A stretch of DNA of 64,000 bases, taken from the NCBI RefSeq assembly GCF_000316685.1, contig NC_019680.1:931501-995500 (forward strand), in the 5' to 3' direction. The notes below the pieces were generated by a model. It made no database searches, was not told the DNA's origin, and was given only the letters and a program-made list of their open reading frames with translations. The translations under genes were made by a program, and so were the position numbers. The stretch comes from Synechococcus sp. PCC 6312. Lineage in GTDB: Bacteria; Cyanobacteriota; Cyanobacteriia; Thermosynechococcales; Thermosynechococcaceae. This document shows, one piece after another, positions 28,401 to 36,141 of this stretch. How positions within the stretch are numbered: the stretch's first letter is position 1; every line of letters begins with the position of its first letter.

Positions 28401-29890
28401 GGTTGGTTATTCGCTGTGTGGTTGATTTTAGCATCGGCGTTTTGAAGAATATCACCGCCACTGATATCAATATTGGTAGTTAAGGTAACGTTGGTATTGC
28501 TGTTTAAAGCAGAATTGATCAGCCCAACATCAATTACAGATGTACCAATCGCTCCACCCCCAGATGCGACAATTGTAATCGCTGTCGGATCTAGCAGCCA
28601 AGTTCCAGCCGCCCCTAAATTTGCCCCTGCATCAACACTGCCACCCAGAATACTGAGGATATTTTTACTAGAGGTTTCAATAAACCCGCCATCCCCTCGA
28701 AGCGTTCCCCCCCGAGCCGTAATTTGCCCACTAAGCCTGGTTTGATCCTGTGACCATAAAATTACTCGTCCCCCATCACCCGTGCTGAGAGCATTGGCCG
28801 CAATCACAGAGTTGGCCTCTACATTCACAAACTGGGCCTGGGGTAGGGTATTGCCGCCTTGATAATCCCCACCAATCCGAATCGTGCCCCCACCCAATCG
28901 GCCATCGGCGTTCAAATTAGCCCGCACTAGACTGATCTCACTCCCTAAAACTGTTAGTGAGCCGCCCAAATTGGCCTGTCCCACGTTGAGAAAACCACCT
29001 ATAGCAGTCATGCCAGGTGCGTAGGGAATCGCCGTAGTCCCCAGCCGAATTGAGCCATCGGGATTAACCGAAACCTGAGCAACGTGTCCCGCCCCAGGCC
29101 CTGTGAGGAGTTCCGGCAAACTTAAAATTGGTAATTGCCAATCATTGGGTAATGAGTCGCCCGGTTGGGGTGTGCGGACATCAAGGCTTAGGAGTTGCCC
29201 GGCCTGGGAAATACGGACTAAGCTTTGGCCAGGAACTGCTGCGACCGTAATTTCGCCCCCTGGAGCCGAGAGATTGCCCGTGTTGACCACATTCCCACCC
29301 AAAAGCAGGAGGGACTGGCCGGGATTAACACTGAGGTTGCCTTCATTGATAATTGACCCGGCCTGATTGCCTGTAAAAGCAAATCCGAGCGGATTCCCGA
29401 CTAAATTTTCAAAATTGTTTTTCCCCGTCAGGCTGAACCATCCCCCCCCAAATTCGGCTCCGGTGGCTGTGGTGGCGGCAAAGGCGGCGGGGACATTCAG
29501 TTGGGCATTGGCTCCAAAAATAATTCCGGCCGGATTGAGTAGATAAAGATTTGGATTTCCGCCGCTGACTTGGAGCAGGCCATTGATGACAGAAGGATGA
29601 CCGCCACTGACCCCCGCCAAAATGTTCCGCAGCTGAGGATTGGCTAGAAAATTGGCAATTTGTCCATTGTTGAGACCAAACTCCCGAAAGAGGTGAAAAA
29701 GGTTACGACCATCTCCAGAAAATGCCCCACCCCTGATGTTGTACTGCTGGCCATTGACTTCAACAACTGTTCCTGTGCCATTGGGAGCCGGAATAATCTG
29801 GACGTTTTGGGCCAAAGCCAAAGGCATGGTGAGGACAGAGCCAAGCACCCCCAGGCCAATCTGCTGCCATGAAATCCACTGCTTGACCAT
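22484..29890 (-). CDS. Giant secreted filamentous-haemagglutinin-type protein with C-terminal CHAT protease domain
   Basis: About 2468 residues. A signal peptide ends near ALAQ (residue 28). It is followed by a two-partner-secretion (TPS) domain with the NPNLYLLNPAG motif and GGxF.G.GRNLFH. The long middle consists of four to five diverged repeats of roughly 250 residues, each with (T)SGNQ.Y..., ESTTG.L.FN, F.FNGG.GS.SG.G, SGF.L.GLAS and S.LTVS.P, probably a beta-helix shaft. The last 350 residues form a CHAT caspase-like domain: the catalytic pair is His in VVHLATHGEF (about 2309) and Cys in LLTLSACRTAVG (about 2352), both intact. No TpsB/FhaC porin is in the window. ATG 29890 has GAGGG about 12 bases upstream; GTG 29908 is possible. 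Confidence 0.9.
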   Translation of the reverse strand: MVKQWISWQQIGLGVLGSVLTMPLALAQNVQIIPAPNGTGTVVEVNGQQYNIRGGAFSGDGRNLFHLFREFGLNNGQIANFLANPQLRNILAGVSGGHPSVINGLLQVSGGNPNLYLLNPAGIIFGANAQLNVPAAFAATTATGAEFGGGWFSLTGKNNFENLVGNPLGFAFTGNQAGSIINEGNLSVNPGQSLLLLGGNVVNTGNLSAPGGEITVAAVPGQSLVRISQAGQLLSLDVRTPQPGDSLPNDWQLPILSLPELLTGPGAGHVAQVSVNPDGSIRLGTTAIPYAPGMTAIGGFLNVGQANLGGSLTVLGSEISLVRANLNADGRLGGGTIRIGGDYQGGNTLPQAQFVNVEANSVIAANALSTGDGGRVILWSQDQTRLSGQITARGGTLRGDGGFIETSSKNILSILGGSVDAGANLGAAGTWLLDPTAITIVASGGGAIGTSVIDVGLINSALNSNTNVTLTTNIDISGGDILQNADAKINHTANNQPTLSMIASGAITLLGGINSSFSGLNVSLSAGDSAGGPVDPNVSHQISIAGPQQLTMRTLTTKTDAWTQLQQSIKTRGNQTYSSFVSIAPDSNASVPFTLESTTGSLIFNDQLSITSNLVALVANNFQFNGGNGSITGLGGTIALATNGLFTVNQDLIKNFASGFSLIGLASQSNTAVELSSDITVASPLQIGFNPLNPSTVNNFKIDTKGHNISVTGANNSLILQGPGGVTTNNLTTTNGPIIASTSASQTDPTTNLLASPIVVNSVNSGNSPLAFLTTGTLAAGSLDTSGTLTLQATNGITLNGQVGGSLAPISLVAVGPTTIRDSITTSGNQLYTGAVTINASNPTTSTSPLTLTSQNGILSFGNTLAAGANYLELFTNGADAVGFNGGTASVSGTKGITFASDNSLVVNQSVITPLADGFESIAFISQAPSSTQVTLTSDLTVTDPLVLFGPGINTNNFTITGTGNASLTIQGFENQLFVTGLNTQGSDITVTTGTDRFNPNSNLTFLTINTTTGPIVSPITSNGGNISLLTQGNIDTGNLNSAGSSNSGNITLSGANISTVSGTIASPMGLGQVNITANDDINLGAFTPAANSLLGVGAINVTSTNGNITLNDLADIGSSKLTLSAHRNITTENITTAGQAINITSNIGDINTSSGTLASNDGVITLQNNVGKILTGPINSSNGNLTLSIAGIGGAINAGSLVSQNGAINITTNTADINLSAVTTLAGPINLASTSGNISTGNLSSTTGPIQATTGSNLTTGTINTMGALNLQGSDVNLNGAIGGTTAPSSLSINATSANTTTITNDIKTIGSQVYIGNVDIIPTSPTTVFNPLVLESTAGTLTFNNNLDVGANNLALKANGFNFNGSSGSVSGTGSIILTGNSTLSIDSTLLSPLGSGFSLVGLASPSGVTVTNDLTVSNPFQIFAPVINVQNITATGSAGITLQGPGGITAKDLTTNTGTMIVSTSSNITNPTINLIPTPITIRTVTSNSGNISLLTAGTLTTGALNTSGNVTLTGTQGINLSTVGNSVTPSNLIANGPTVITSNIRVDNNLTFTNSVIINSATLSSPLQLDANLIRFNSTLNTGSGDVVLLADAFQANGGAGSVSGTGSLTLGTQGALTINSSNLTPLSDGFRLLVLGTGGGINLASDVSFSDPIVLGTLGNINTKGFSIIGTDNASVTLRTFSSAADLQILLAGGINLNTIAQIPSGSGNITTGSISTAGQAIMISTNGLVSTGPISNASNVTLNGLGGITLGGPVNVASLTATGPVAISNNVTTTGNSQTYNGAVTITGLTTLASNAGSITFNSTLDGAADLILQASAINFNGNVGSITPLTTLTTTGNINVGGTVTTSGNQVFNSPATIIGSNSAFRSTNGNLNFNSISSNGQVINLQAANNIATGPINSSNSSGNGGNVSLIGNAIQVSSINAQGSQAGGSATVNANSRFESTSTFTDQNGVDASISAAGGISNGNIRIQINSAAPFVVGGTSENGTAGAITTGTNNTISNQTFPVSTTVGNFELITLGALTPEQKQQASVVLQGQENSQSALSLVNPPPTTLINRDFSLEVALFEELQCQTFSNYFGRSLCKRPQSLEEVKGILAQIANQTGQNPSVIYVLSRPQQVELLLVTGIQEPIRHVIPGVTQAQLNELAQQFSNQVRDPRFIGTNAYLSNAQKLYQILIQPLQADLQSQKVDTLLFSLDTGLRTIPLAALHNGQRFLVEEYALGLIPSMSLINPTYRDIRKDKILAMGAETFPDLAPLPAVPIELATITQDLGGGVKFLNQDFTVRKLESERGRQDFAVVHLATHGEFNPGSVKDSFIAFSDRRVNLEQMRRLRLNLPTTDLLTLSACRTAVGDEQAELGFAGLAVQSGIKTALASLWYVSDEGTLGLMTEFYQQLGQAPIKAEALRQAQLAMIRGQVSIKNGELISASRPNAIKLPPGLANVPNRLLNHPYYWAAFTMIGSPW

Positions 29891-30180
29891 CACTACTCTT
29901 GCCCTCACCTAAGTCCCAGCTACCCCAGCGATTCACGACTAGGGCAAGGATATACAGCTAGTTTTACCAAAGCCTTCTCCTCTGGGCAAGACGGAATGGG
30001 TCAATTTTTATGTATTTCAGGTTTCCGTAACATCTCTGAAAACCAGTGACCTAAGGATAGAGCATTCTCAGGATTGAGGATTAGGTAATTCGACTGTAGG
30101 GGGAATCCCCTCCTCCGGTAATCTAGGAAAAGACGTTTGTATCCACCGCCCTATTTATTAACTAACCCAGAGAATTCCCT

Positions 30181-30435
30181 ATGATTGCGTCAGAGAAAGA
30201 GAACTTTACCTTAGGTATGGCAGTGCGGGTAAAAAACTCTGTGTTGGTCTATCACCATCCTGAGCATCGTGGGCAAGCCTTTGACATTCAGGGCTTAGTC
30301 GGCCATGTCACAGGTATACTACATGAGTGGCAAGGGCGACCGATTAGTGCAAACTATCCCTACTGTGTCAAGTTCTCCCCAAAGTTTTCAGCTCACCTCC
30401 AGGCCAGTGAACTAGAACCCGAGACCGATGCTTAA
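30181..30435 (+). CDS. ftrV: Ferredoxin-thioredoxin reductase variable chain
   Basis: 84 residues. FtrV is the heart-shaped, SH3-like subunit that pairs with the catalytic FtrC chain, which passes electrons from ferredoxin to thioredoxin in light-driven redox control. The family string is clear: VRVKNSVLVYHHPEHRGQAFD..G, TGILHEWQGRPISANYPYCVKF and FSAHLQASELE. FtrC is not in the window. Start ATG 30181; single gene, 45 bases from the convergent DUF6439-like gene. Confidence 0.95.
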   Translation: MIASEKENFTLGMAVRVKNSVLVYHHPEHRGQAFDIQGLVGHVTGILHEWQGRPISANYPYCVKFSPKFSAHLQASELEPETDA

Positions 30436-30470
30436 GTGCAATGGCCAGTTCTCAGATAACTCCCACTGTT

Positions 30471-30779
30471 TTACTCTCTAAATGCCCCAGCATTCACAGA
30501 CTGCTTTTTTAGCCCATGATCGGGACAAGGTGGGGCTTTAATACTCCGGTCTAGCCAACCTACGGCCTGTTGGAGCCGACTCAGAGCTTCCTCAGGATTG
30601 CTTTGGAGAAGATAGACCAAAGCGGCGGCGGCTTGTTCTTGGGCGCGGGCCTGGGGATTATTCTTGAGACGATGCCAGTCTTGGGAGGAAATCATCAGGG
30701 TTTGCAGGAGAGCCTGGGCCAACTCCAAGGGATGGCTGCTAGGGTCAGGCTTAGCTGGAGAGATGTGCGGTTCAAACAT
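30471..30779 (-). CDS. DUF6439-like cyanobacterial protein
   Basis: 102 residues, predicted all-helical and soluble. Core: LELAQALLQTLMISSQDWHRLK.N..ARAQEQAAAALVYLLQ and EEALSRLQQAVGWLDRSIKAPPCP. I associate these with a cyanobacteria-only family of unknown function (DUF6439), from memory. The C-terminal APPCPDHG segment is conserved and may bind a ligand or partner through Cys and His. Convergent with ftrV. Confidence 0.65.
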   Translation of the reverse strand: MFEPHISPAKPDPSSHPLELAQALLQTLMISSQDWHRLKNNPQARAQEQAAAALVYLLQSNPEEALSRLQQAVGWLDRSIKAPPCPDHGLKKQSVNAGAFRE

Positions 30780-30922
30780 GATTCGAGTTTACCCTGGCTT
30801 TTAAGATGTTTTTAGAGTCTAGGTGCAAGGTAATGGCCCAACATGATTCCAGTTGATCCGGTTAATTGAAGTAAACGGACTGCTTTTGTTCTCTTCTTGT
30901 TCATTATCACTGCCCCTTCCCT

Positions 30923-31291
30923 ATGACCTCTCCCCCATTGCCCCCACCCCATTCGTCTGGAGAGGATTCCGCCCAGGATGCCCTAGCTCAGGCTTTTGAG
31001 GAAACTCAATCAAGGCTCCAGGCCTGGCAAGAGAGCTATCACCAAATCCAAGCCACCCAGGCCAAGCTGAGCCAATCCCAATCCCAGGGCCTAGATGCAG
31101 AGGTTCAACGCCTCCAACAACAACTGAAGGAGCTTGAACTGGACTTGGCACTGACGATTGTCCTCAGCTTGGGTGATGCGGCTAAAGACTATTGGCAAGA
31201 CATTCTGAAGCAAGAGAGTTTCTGGCAGTTTCTCCGTTTTGCGGGCATTGGCTTTGTCTTGGGCCTGGTCGTAAAAGCCTTGATCGGTTAA
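30923..31291 (+). CDS. Coiled-coil protein with C-terminal membrane anchor
   Basis: 122 residues. A Pro-rich N-terminus is followed by a long Gln/Glu-rich coiled coil (about residues 20-75), an LSLGDAAKDYWQDIL segment, and one hydrophobic helix (FLRFAGIGFVLGLVVKALI) at the C-terminus. It is therefore probably tail-anchored to a membrane. I know no function; similar proteins occur in cyanobacteria. It lies upstream of two small light-regulated genes but is separated from them by 200 bases containing a promoter-like HLR1 box. Confidence 0.6.
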   Translation: MTSPPLPPPHSSGEDSAQDALAQAFEETQSRLQAWQESYHQIQATQAKLSQSQSQGLDAEVQRLQQQLKELELDLALTIVLSLGDAAKDYWQDILKQESFWQFLRFAGIGFVLGLVVKALIG

Positions 31292-31439
31292 CCGCCCCTT
31301 GTCGTACCATCTTTCTCCATAACTTTCGGGGACAACCACCCCTAGTTGAGGCACGCGGGGCGAATCCTTATCAGGCCTGGGGATACAGAGCGAGACCGGG
31401 AGATTCTGTAACAAAAATTTGCAATTTTGTAAAACTTCT

Positions 31440-31467
31440 GTTACATTAGTTTACATAAGGTTACAAA
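31440..31467 (+). promoter_or_regulatory. Triple HLR1 box (predicted RpaB binding site)
   Basis: Three direct copies of (G/T)TTACA(T/A)(T/A) with 2-base spacers: GTTACATT at 31440, TTTACATA at 31450 and GTTACAAA at 31460. HLR1, the RpaB target in cyanobacterial high-light and photosystem genes, is two such copies with a 2-base gap; here a third follows in phase. It lies 26 bases before the GTG of the 65-codon gene. The palindromic ACAAAA...TTTTGT just upstream (31409-31431) may belong to the same control region. Confidence 0.7.
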
Positions 31468-31492
31468 GCTCAATGTTAAGAGGGTTTATACC

Positions 31493-31690
31493 GTGTTTGC
31501 TCCCCTAGTCTTATTGGTTCGTTCTTGGATGGGTACAAAAGAATTCAACCGTTTTCGGGGTCAGGCCATTGCTCTCCACGCTCAACTCATTTCCCGAGTT
31601 TGTGACCGTCTTGGCCTAGATCGAAACTATCGCCAGAACATGATCCGCTTAGCGCGTGACAATGGCAAACGGTTGGGGCTGTTAGCTTAA
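31493..31690 (+). CDS. Conserved small cyanobacterial protein
   Basis: 65 residues starting with GTG, preceded by AGAGGG about 9 bases upstream. The sequence MFAPLVLLVRSWMGTKEFN..RG..IALH.Q.I...C.R.G.D...RQN.IR.ARDNGKRLGLLA is basic and amphipathic, with a short hydrophobic N-terminus but no true membrane span. It resembles a family conserved in cyanobacteria that public annotation sometimes labels electron transporter, a name I cannot support from sequence. The triple HLR1 box directly upstream suggests light-intensity control by RpaB and a link to photosynthesis. Confidence 0.7.
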   Translation: MFAPLVLLVRSWMGTKEFNRFRGQAIALHAQLISRVCDRLGLDRNYRQNMIRLARDNGKRLGLLA

Positions 31691-31793
31691 TTTCCCACTT
31701 CTGCTTTGGTTTTAAGGCTCATTGGTTTGATGGTTTTTCCCTGATTTTGACGTTGAAGAGTAACAATTTTTCGATTTTTTGGAGGCTACAATT

Positions 31794-32027
31794 ATGGTTT
31801 TATTAATTTCATTGTTTGTTGTTGGTTGGGTTGCGGCGGCCGTCATTGGCACCCAAGCTTATTTTCTCGGTGAGCAGTCTAAGCCTATTCATGAACGCAA
31901 CTGGCGGTCTGAGTCCTTTGAACAAATTGCAAAATCTGTCACGGGGCAAGGAACCGACTATGGGACTCGTGTACCTGGGTTTGAGGTTGTGGATGCCTAC
32001 AACAGTGGTTTAATTCCTGATGCTTAA
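31794..32027 (+). CDS. Single-span membrane protein, possibly photosystem II-associated (Psb35-like)
   Basis: 77 residues. One N-terminal transmembrane helix (MVLLISLFVVGWVAAAVIG) is followed by a polar tail with TQAYFLGEQSKPIHERNWRSESFEQ.AKS.TG. I have a weak recollection that this tail belongs to the cyanobacterial Psb35 (Ssl2148) family, which binds the CP47 assembly module; treat this as a guess. ATG 31794 has an excellent GGAGG eight bases upstream; the in-frame TTG at 31779 is discarded. It may share the HLR1-controlled transcript with the gene before it, and it is followed by a strong terminator. Confidence 0.7.
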   Translation: MVLLISLFVVGWVAAAVIGTQAYFLGEQSKPIHERNWRSESFEQIAKSVTGQGTDYGTRVPGFEVVDAYNSGLIPDA

Positions 32028-32403
32028 GGACTGAGTGAGAAGGAGTGAGATTATTTCATGCCTTCTGACTGTCTGAAAACCAAGGAAAACTGGAGATAAA
32101 AACTAAGGGTTTGTCACAGGCCAGGCTAATCAACTCGTTTGATTGGTTCTGGTTTTTTGTTTGGTAATGATCTACTGATGCATCGTTCACCAGTTCTACC
32201 GATCACATCGCAAATTGGGAAATTGTTCATCTCGAATTGACAAAACTACTCTGCCCAGGCCAGGGTATTTCGACCACAATTCTATTTATTAAACTTCACT
32301 TGATCTGGATTGTCACCTCACAGAAATTTAGTCTATCCTGAAAATTGGTTAAATGCCTGTCAACTTGCACGCTATCTACGTCCAGGCCCCGATTGAGGTT
32401 TTT
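32028..32403. other. Intergenic region after the small membrane protein gene
   Basis: 376 bases. It contains the terminator at 32121-32158 and the promoter region of the aldehyde dehydrogenase gene. No frame or RNA gene was recognised in the rest. Confidence 0.5.
32121..32158 (+). terminator. Rho-independent terminator
   Basis: CCAG-G-CTAATCAA, loop CTCGT, TTGATTGG-TT-CTGG forms a 12-pair stem with a small internal loop and is followed by TTTTTT (32153-32158). It ends the transcript of the small membrane-protein gene. Confidence 0.75.
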
Positions 32404-33885
32404 ATGACACCACGCTACAGGATGCTGATTGGGTCTGAACTTGTCCCCGCCGTTGAAGGTCTTTGGCAATCCATCATCAACCCATCTACAGAAGAGATTA
32501 TTGCCGAAGCCCCCCAGGCCAATGCAGTGGATGTGGATCTCGCCGTACAAGCTGCCCAAAGAGCCTTCCCGGCCTGGTCAACCCTTTCCCCTGGAGAACG
32601 GAGTCACTATCTTTGGCAATTGGCAGTGGGCCTGGAAAAATATAGCGATGAACTGATCCAACTCGAAAGCACCAATGCGGGCAAGCCAATCAAACTGGTC
32701 AGGAACGGAGATGTCCCTTTTGCCATTGATAATTTGAAATACTTTGCTGGCCAGGCCCGTGTGATTGAAGGCTTAGGGACAGGGGAAGTGGTCGGGGGCT
32801 ATACCTCAACCATACGGCGGGAACCCATTGGTGTGATCGGCTCCATTACACCGTGGAATTATCCGCTGATGATGGCCGTGTGGAAATTGGCTCCAGCCTT
32901 GGCGGCCGGAAATACGGTTGTCATCAAACCTGCCCCCCAAACCCCCCTAACGAGCCTTAAGTTGGGAGAGATTGCCCAGGAAATTGGCTTACCCCCAGGG
33001 GTCTTAAACATTGTCACCGGGGGCACAGAAGTCGGTGAGCCATTGGTCATCCATCCCCAAGTCCGGATGATTTCCTTTACAGGTTCCACCACCACCGGCA
33101 AACGGATTATGGGATTAGCGGCCCATAAAATGGCCCGGGTGCATTTGGAACTGGGCGGCAAAGCTCCCCTAATTGTTTTGGCTGATGCAGATATTGAGGC
33201 CGCCGCGCGTGGAGCCATTGTCGGCAGTTATGTCAATACTGGCCAAGACTGTACGGCGGTGACGCGGATTTTAGTTGAACGCCAGCAGTATCATCATTTC
33301 CTAGACCGATTTACAGAACTCTCCAAGCAGGTGCGGATCGGGGAGATAAGCTCCGAGGCAACGGATATGGGCCCCTTGATTTCTGCGTCACAAAAAGAGC
33401 GGGTGGCTGGATTTGTGTCACGGGCCCAGGCCGCTGGGATTAAATGTCATTGGCAGGGCGAGGTTCCAACCGTCCCAGGATTTTACTACCCGCCTACTAT
33501 TTTTGTTGAAGCCCCCACAGATAGCGAGATTATGCAGGAAGAAGTGTTTGGGCCGGTGGTGATAATTAATCCGGTGGACTCCGTTGATGAAGCGATTACC
33601 GTGGCCAATGATGTTCGCTATGGTTTGGCGGCTTCGGTTTGGACAAAGAACATCCACCAGGCCTGGAAAGTGGCAGCGGCGTTACAATTTGGTACGGTTT
33701 GGGTGAATGATCATTTGCCTCTGTGTTCCGAGATGCCCCACGGTGGCTTCAAAGAATCTGGATTTGGCAAAGACCTGTCCCGCTATGCTTTTGAGGAATA
33801 TACCATTGCCAAGCATGTCATGTTTGATCTCACAGGTGATGCGGAAAAGGGCTGGCATTTCTCAGTTTTTGGAGATCCTCAGTAA
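32404..33885 (+). CDS. Aldehyde dehydrogenase, aminobutyraldehyde/betaine-aldehyde type
   Basis: About 493 residues; oxidises an aldehyde to the acid with NAD(P). The family blocks are IGSITPWNYPLMMAVWKLAPALAAGNTVVIKP, FTGSTTTGKRIM, the catalytic Glu in LELGGKAP and the catalytic Cys in NTGQDCTA. The GQDCTA string and MPHGGFKESGFGKDLS near the end are typical of gamma-aminobutyraldehyde and related amino-aldehyde dehydrogenases (PatD type), pointing to polyamine breakdown. No polyamine gene is adjacent. ATG 32404 is preferred; the frame is open back to 32353. Confidence 0.85.
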   Translation: MTPRYRMLIGSELVPAVEGLWQSIINPSTEEIIAEAPQANAVDVDLAVQAAQRAFPAWSTLSPGERSHYLWQLAVGLEKYSDELIQLESTNAGKPIKLVRNGDVPFAIDNLKYFAGQARVIEGLGTGEVVGGYTSTIRREPIGVIGSITPWNYPLMMAVWKLAPALAAGNTVVIKPAPQTPLTSLKLGEIAQEIGLPPGVLNIVTGGTEVGEPLVIHPQVRMISFTGSTTTGKRIMGLAAHKMARVHLELGGKAPLIVLADADIEAAARGAIVGSYVNTGQDCTAVTRILVERQQYHHFLDRFTELSKQVRIGEISSEATDMGPLISASQKERVAGFVSRAQAAGIKCHWQGEVPTVPGFYYPPTIFVEAPTDSEIMQEEVFGPVVIINPVDSVDEAITVANDVRYGLAASVWTKNIHQAWKVAAALQFGTVWVNDHLPLCSEMPHGGFKESGFGKDLSRYAFEEYTIAKHVMFDLTGDAEKGWHFSVFGDPQ

Positions 33886-34042
33886 GCTCTGTGGTCGCAC
33901 TCCGCAGTGATCCTTGTCCTAGGGGAAACATTGATCTTGATCACTACCGATGCACAGTCGAATGTGGGAGCCTTAAGTTCAGGTTAAATAAGTTACATCA
34001 TCGGTTTTAGAGTAATTTCCTTCGTTGATTGGTAAGCCTTCC

Positions 34043-34891
34043 ATGTTTCAGTCTCCCTTGATTGTCCGGTTTTGGGGGGTACGAGGCAGTATTCCATCTC
34101 CAGGCCCCCATACAGTTCGCTACGGCGGCAATACCCCTTGTGTGGAAATCCAGGCCGGGGGGGAGCGACTCATTTTTGATGGCGGGACTGGCTTACGAGT
34201 TTTGGGTGAGGAACTATTAAAACATTTACCCATCACTGCCCATGTCTTTTTTACCCATACCCACTGGGATCACATTCAAGGGTTTCCCTTTTTCCAGCCA
34301 GCGTTTATTCCAGGTAACTGTTTTTACATTTATGGAGTCCCTGGGGTTGATGGCCATAGTATTCAGCAATGCCTGAACGACCAAATGCTCCATCCTAACT
34401 TCCCAGTTCCCTTACAAATTATGGCGGGCGCGCTGAAGTTTCAAGATCTAGGGCCTGGAGAAGTGGTCAAAATTGCCGATACCATCATTACCAATCAACG
34501 TCTTAATCATCCTGGCGGTGGAGTAGGGTATCGCATCGAGTGGCACGGCCAAGTGATCAGCTACGTCACGGATACAGAGCATTATCCAGACAAGCTAGAC
34601 CCCGCCGCGCTTAGTTTGGCTAATCAGGCCGATGTGATGATCTATGATGCCACTTATACCGATGCCGAATATTACTCCCCTGCCCAGAGCAAAGTAGGGT
34701 GGGGCCATTCCACTTGGCAAGAAGCTGTTAAACTTGCCCAAACTGCCCGAGTCAAACACCTCGTTTTGTTTCACCACGATCCCACCCATGATGACGAATT
34801 TTTAGATGAAATTTGCCAACTCGCCCGACAAGCCTTTCCCAATACGACCATAGCCCATGAAGGATTAATTTTATCTCTAGGTGCTTCTTAA
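34043..34891 (+). CDS. Metallo-beta-lactamase-fold hydrolase
   Basis: About 282 residues. The metal-binding motif THTHWDHIQGFPFF, the upstream GVRGSIPSPGP...YGGNTPCVEI and DGGTGLR, and the later His/Asp ligands in YVTDTEH, IYDATYTD and LFHHDPTHDD define the RNase Z/PDE1-like branch of the superfamily. Members include cyclic-nucleotide phosphodiesterases and uncharacterised enzymes; the substrate cannot be told. The GWGHSTWQEA segment is conserved in this subgroup. ATG 34043; an in-frame TTG at 34025 is less likely. Confidence 0.85.
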   Translation: MFQSPLIVRFWGVRGSIPSPGPHTVRYGGNTPCVEIQAGGERLIFDGGTGLRVLGEELLKHLPITAHVFFTHTHWDHIQGFPFFQPAFIPGNCFYIYGVPGVDGHSIQQCLNDQMLHPNFPVPLQIMAGALKFQDLGPGEVVKIADTIITNQRLNHPGGGVGYRIEWHGQVISYVTDTEHYPDKLDPAALSLANQADVMIYDATYTDAEYYSPAQSKVGWGHSTWQEAVKLAQTARVKHLVLFHHDPTHDDEFLDEICQLARQAFPNTTIAHEGLILSLGAS

Positions 34892-35138
34892 TATTTCTGT
34901 TTGTTGAGAACAGCCTATCCAACTGGAGTAAGTATCGAGCCAATGGGCCAACGTTCAGTCGGGCCGATCCCTTTAGAACTGAACAAAAATAAATCAAGGA
35001 AGCTTGTTTTGAAAAGGTTTATCGGGGTTTATGCCTCAGAATTATAAGTAACGCGATAGTCTAGATTAAATTAGCTAACATTATTTTTAGGCTTGCAGAA
35101 ATTTTGTTCCTTTGCCAAAGTTGTTGGAAACCAGCCCT

Positions 35139-36089
35139 ATGTTGAGTCGTGTTGCTGATGCTATTTACTGGCTGAATCGGTATATTGAACGAGCCGAAAA
35201 TATTGCCCGCTTTGTAGATGTAAACTTAAATCTGCTCTTAGATTTACCCATGGTAGGCGAGCAGTGGCATCCCTTAGTTTTGACCACTGGAGATCTGGCC
35301 TTTTTCCAACAGCATTATGGGAATCCTACCGCTGAGAACGTGATCCAATGTCTCACCTTTGATAGTCATTACCCAAACTCGATCTATTCCTGTATGCGGG
35401 CGGCGCGGGAAAATGCCTCCTCCATTCGAGAAGTAATTTCCTCGGAGATGTGGCTAGAGGTGAATAGTTTTTATGCCTTTGTGCGAGACGCAGCCAAAAG
35501 TCAGCCCCAGGGAGATATTGCTGATTTCTTAGCTAAGGTTAAACAGGCCAGCCATTCGTTTACAGGGGTGATGGATGCAACAATGACCCATAATGAGGGG
35601 TGGCATTTTGGGCAGATGGGGCGATTGCTAGAGCGGGCGGATAAAACCAGTCGGATTTTGGATGTGAAATATTACTTACTCTTGCCTTCTGTGGAGGATG
35701 TGGGGTCTTCCATTGATGAGTTGGGTTGGATTGCTCTGCTAAAGTCTGCCAGTGCCTATGAAATGTATCGCAAGCGGGGACAACATCGGATTACACCTGC
35801 TGGAGTCGCGGACTTTTTGATTTTAGATGCTGAGTTTCCCCGGGCAATTCGCTCTTGCTTACTCCATGTTGAGCAGTATATGTATAAAGTTACGGGAACA
35901 CCAATTGGCTCTTGGAAGCTCCCTGTGGAACGGGTCATTGGGCGTTTGCGTTCAGAGTTGGATTATTTAACCATTGAGGAAATCATTTCTCGCGGAATGC
36001 ATGAATTTCTAGATCAACTGCAAACCCAAATTAACCAAGTGGATCAAGAAATCTTTAATACGTTTTTTGCATTGGAGGCCGTTGCTTAG
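35139..36089 (+). CDS. Alpha-E domain protein (DUF403)
   Basis: About 316 residues, almost all helical. It starts MLSRVADAIYWLNRYIERAENIARF, the clear alpha-E signature, and has ENASSIRE.IS.EMW, WHF.Q.GR.LERADKTSRILDVKY and FLILD.EFPR.I. The domain is usually encoded with circularly permuted ATP-grasp and transglutaminase-like proteins, a set proposed to build or modify a peptide. Here the transglutaminase follows, but the ATP-grasp gene is not in the window. The frame opens at TTG 35112; ATG 35139 is chosen. Confidence 0.88.
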   Translation: MLSRVADAIYWLNRYIERAENIARFVDVNLNLLLDLPMVGEQWHPLVLTTGDLAFFQQHYGNPTAENVIQCLTFDSHYPNSIYSCMRAARENASSIREVISSEMWLEVNSFYAFVRDAAKSQPQGDIADFLAKVKQASHSFTGVMDATMTHNEGWHFGQMGRLLERADKTSRILDVKYYLLLPSVEDVGSSIDELGWIALLKSASAYEMYRKRGQHRITPAGVADFLILDAEFPRAIRSCLLHVEQYMYKVTGTPIGSWKLPVERVIGRLRSELDYLTIEEIISRGMHEFLDQLQTQINQVDQEIFNTFFALEAVA

Positions 36090-36141
36090 GGATATTGTCC
36101 TGGAACTTGGATCCAATTCAGTAAATACCTTCAGGATACTT

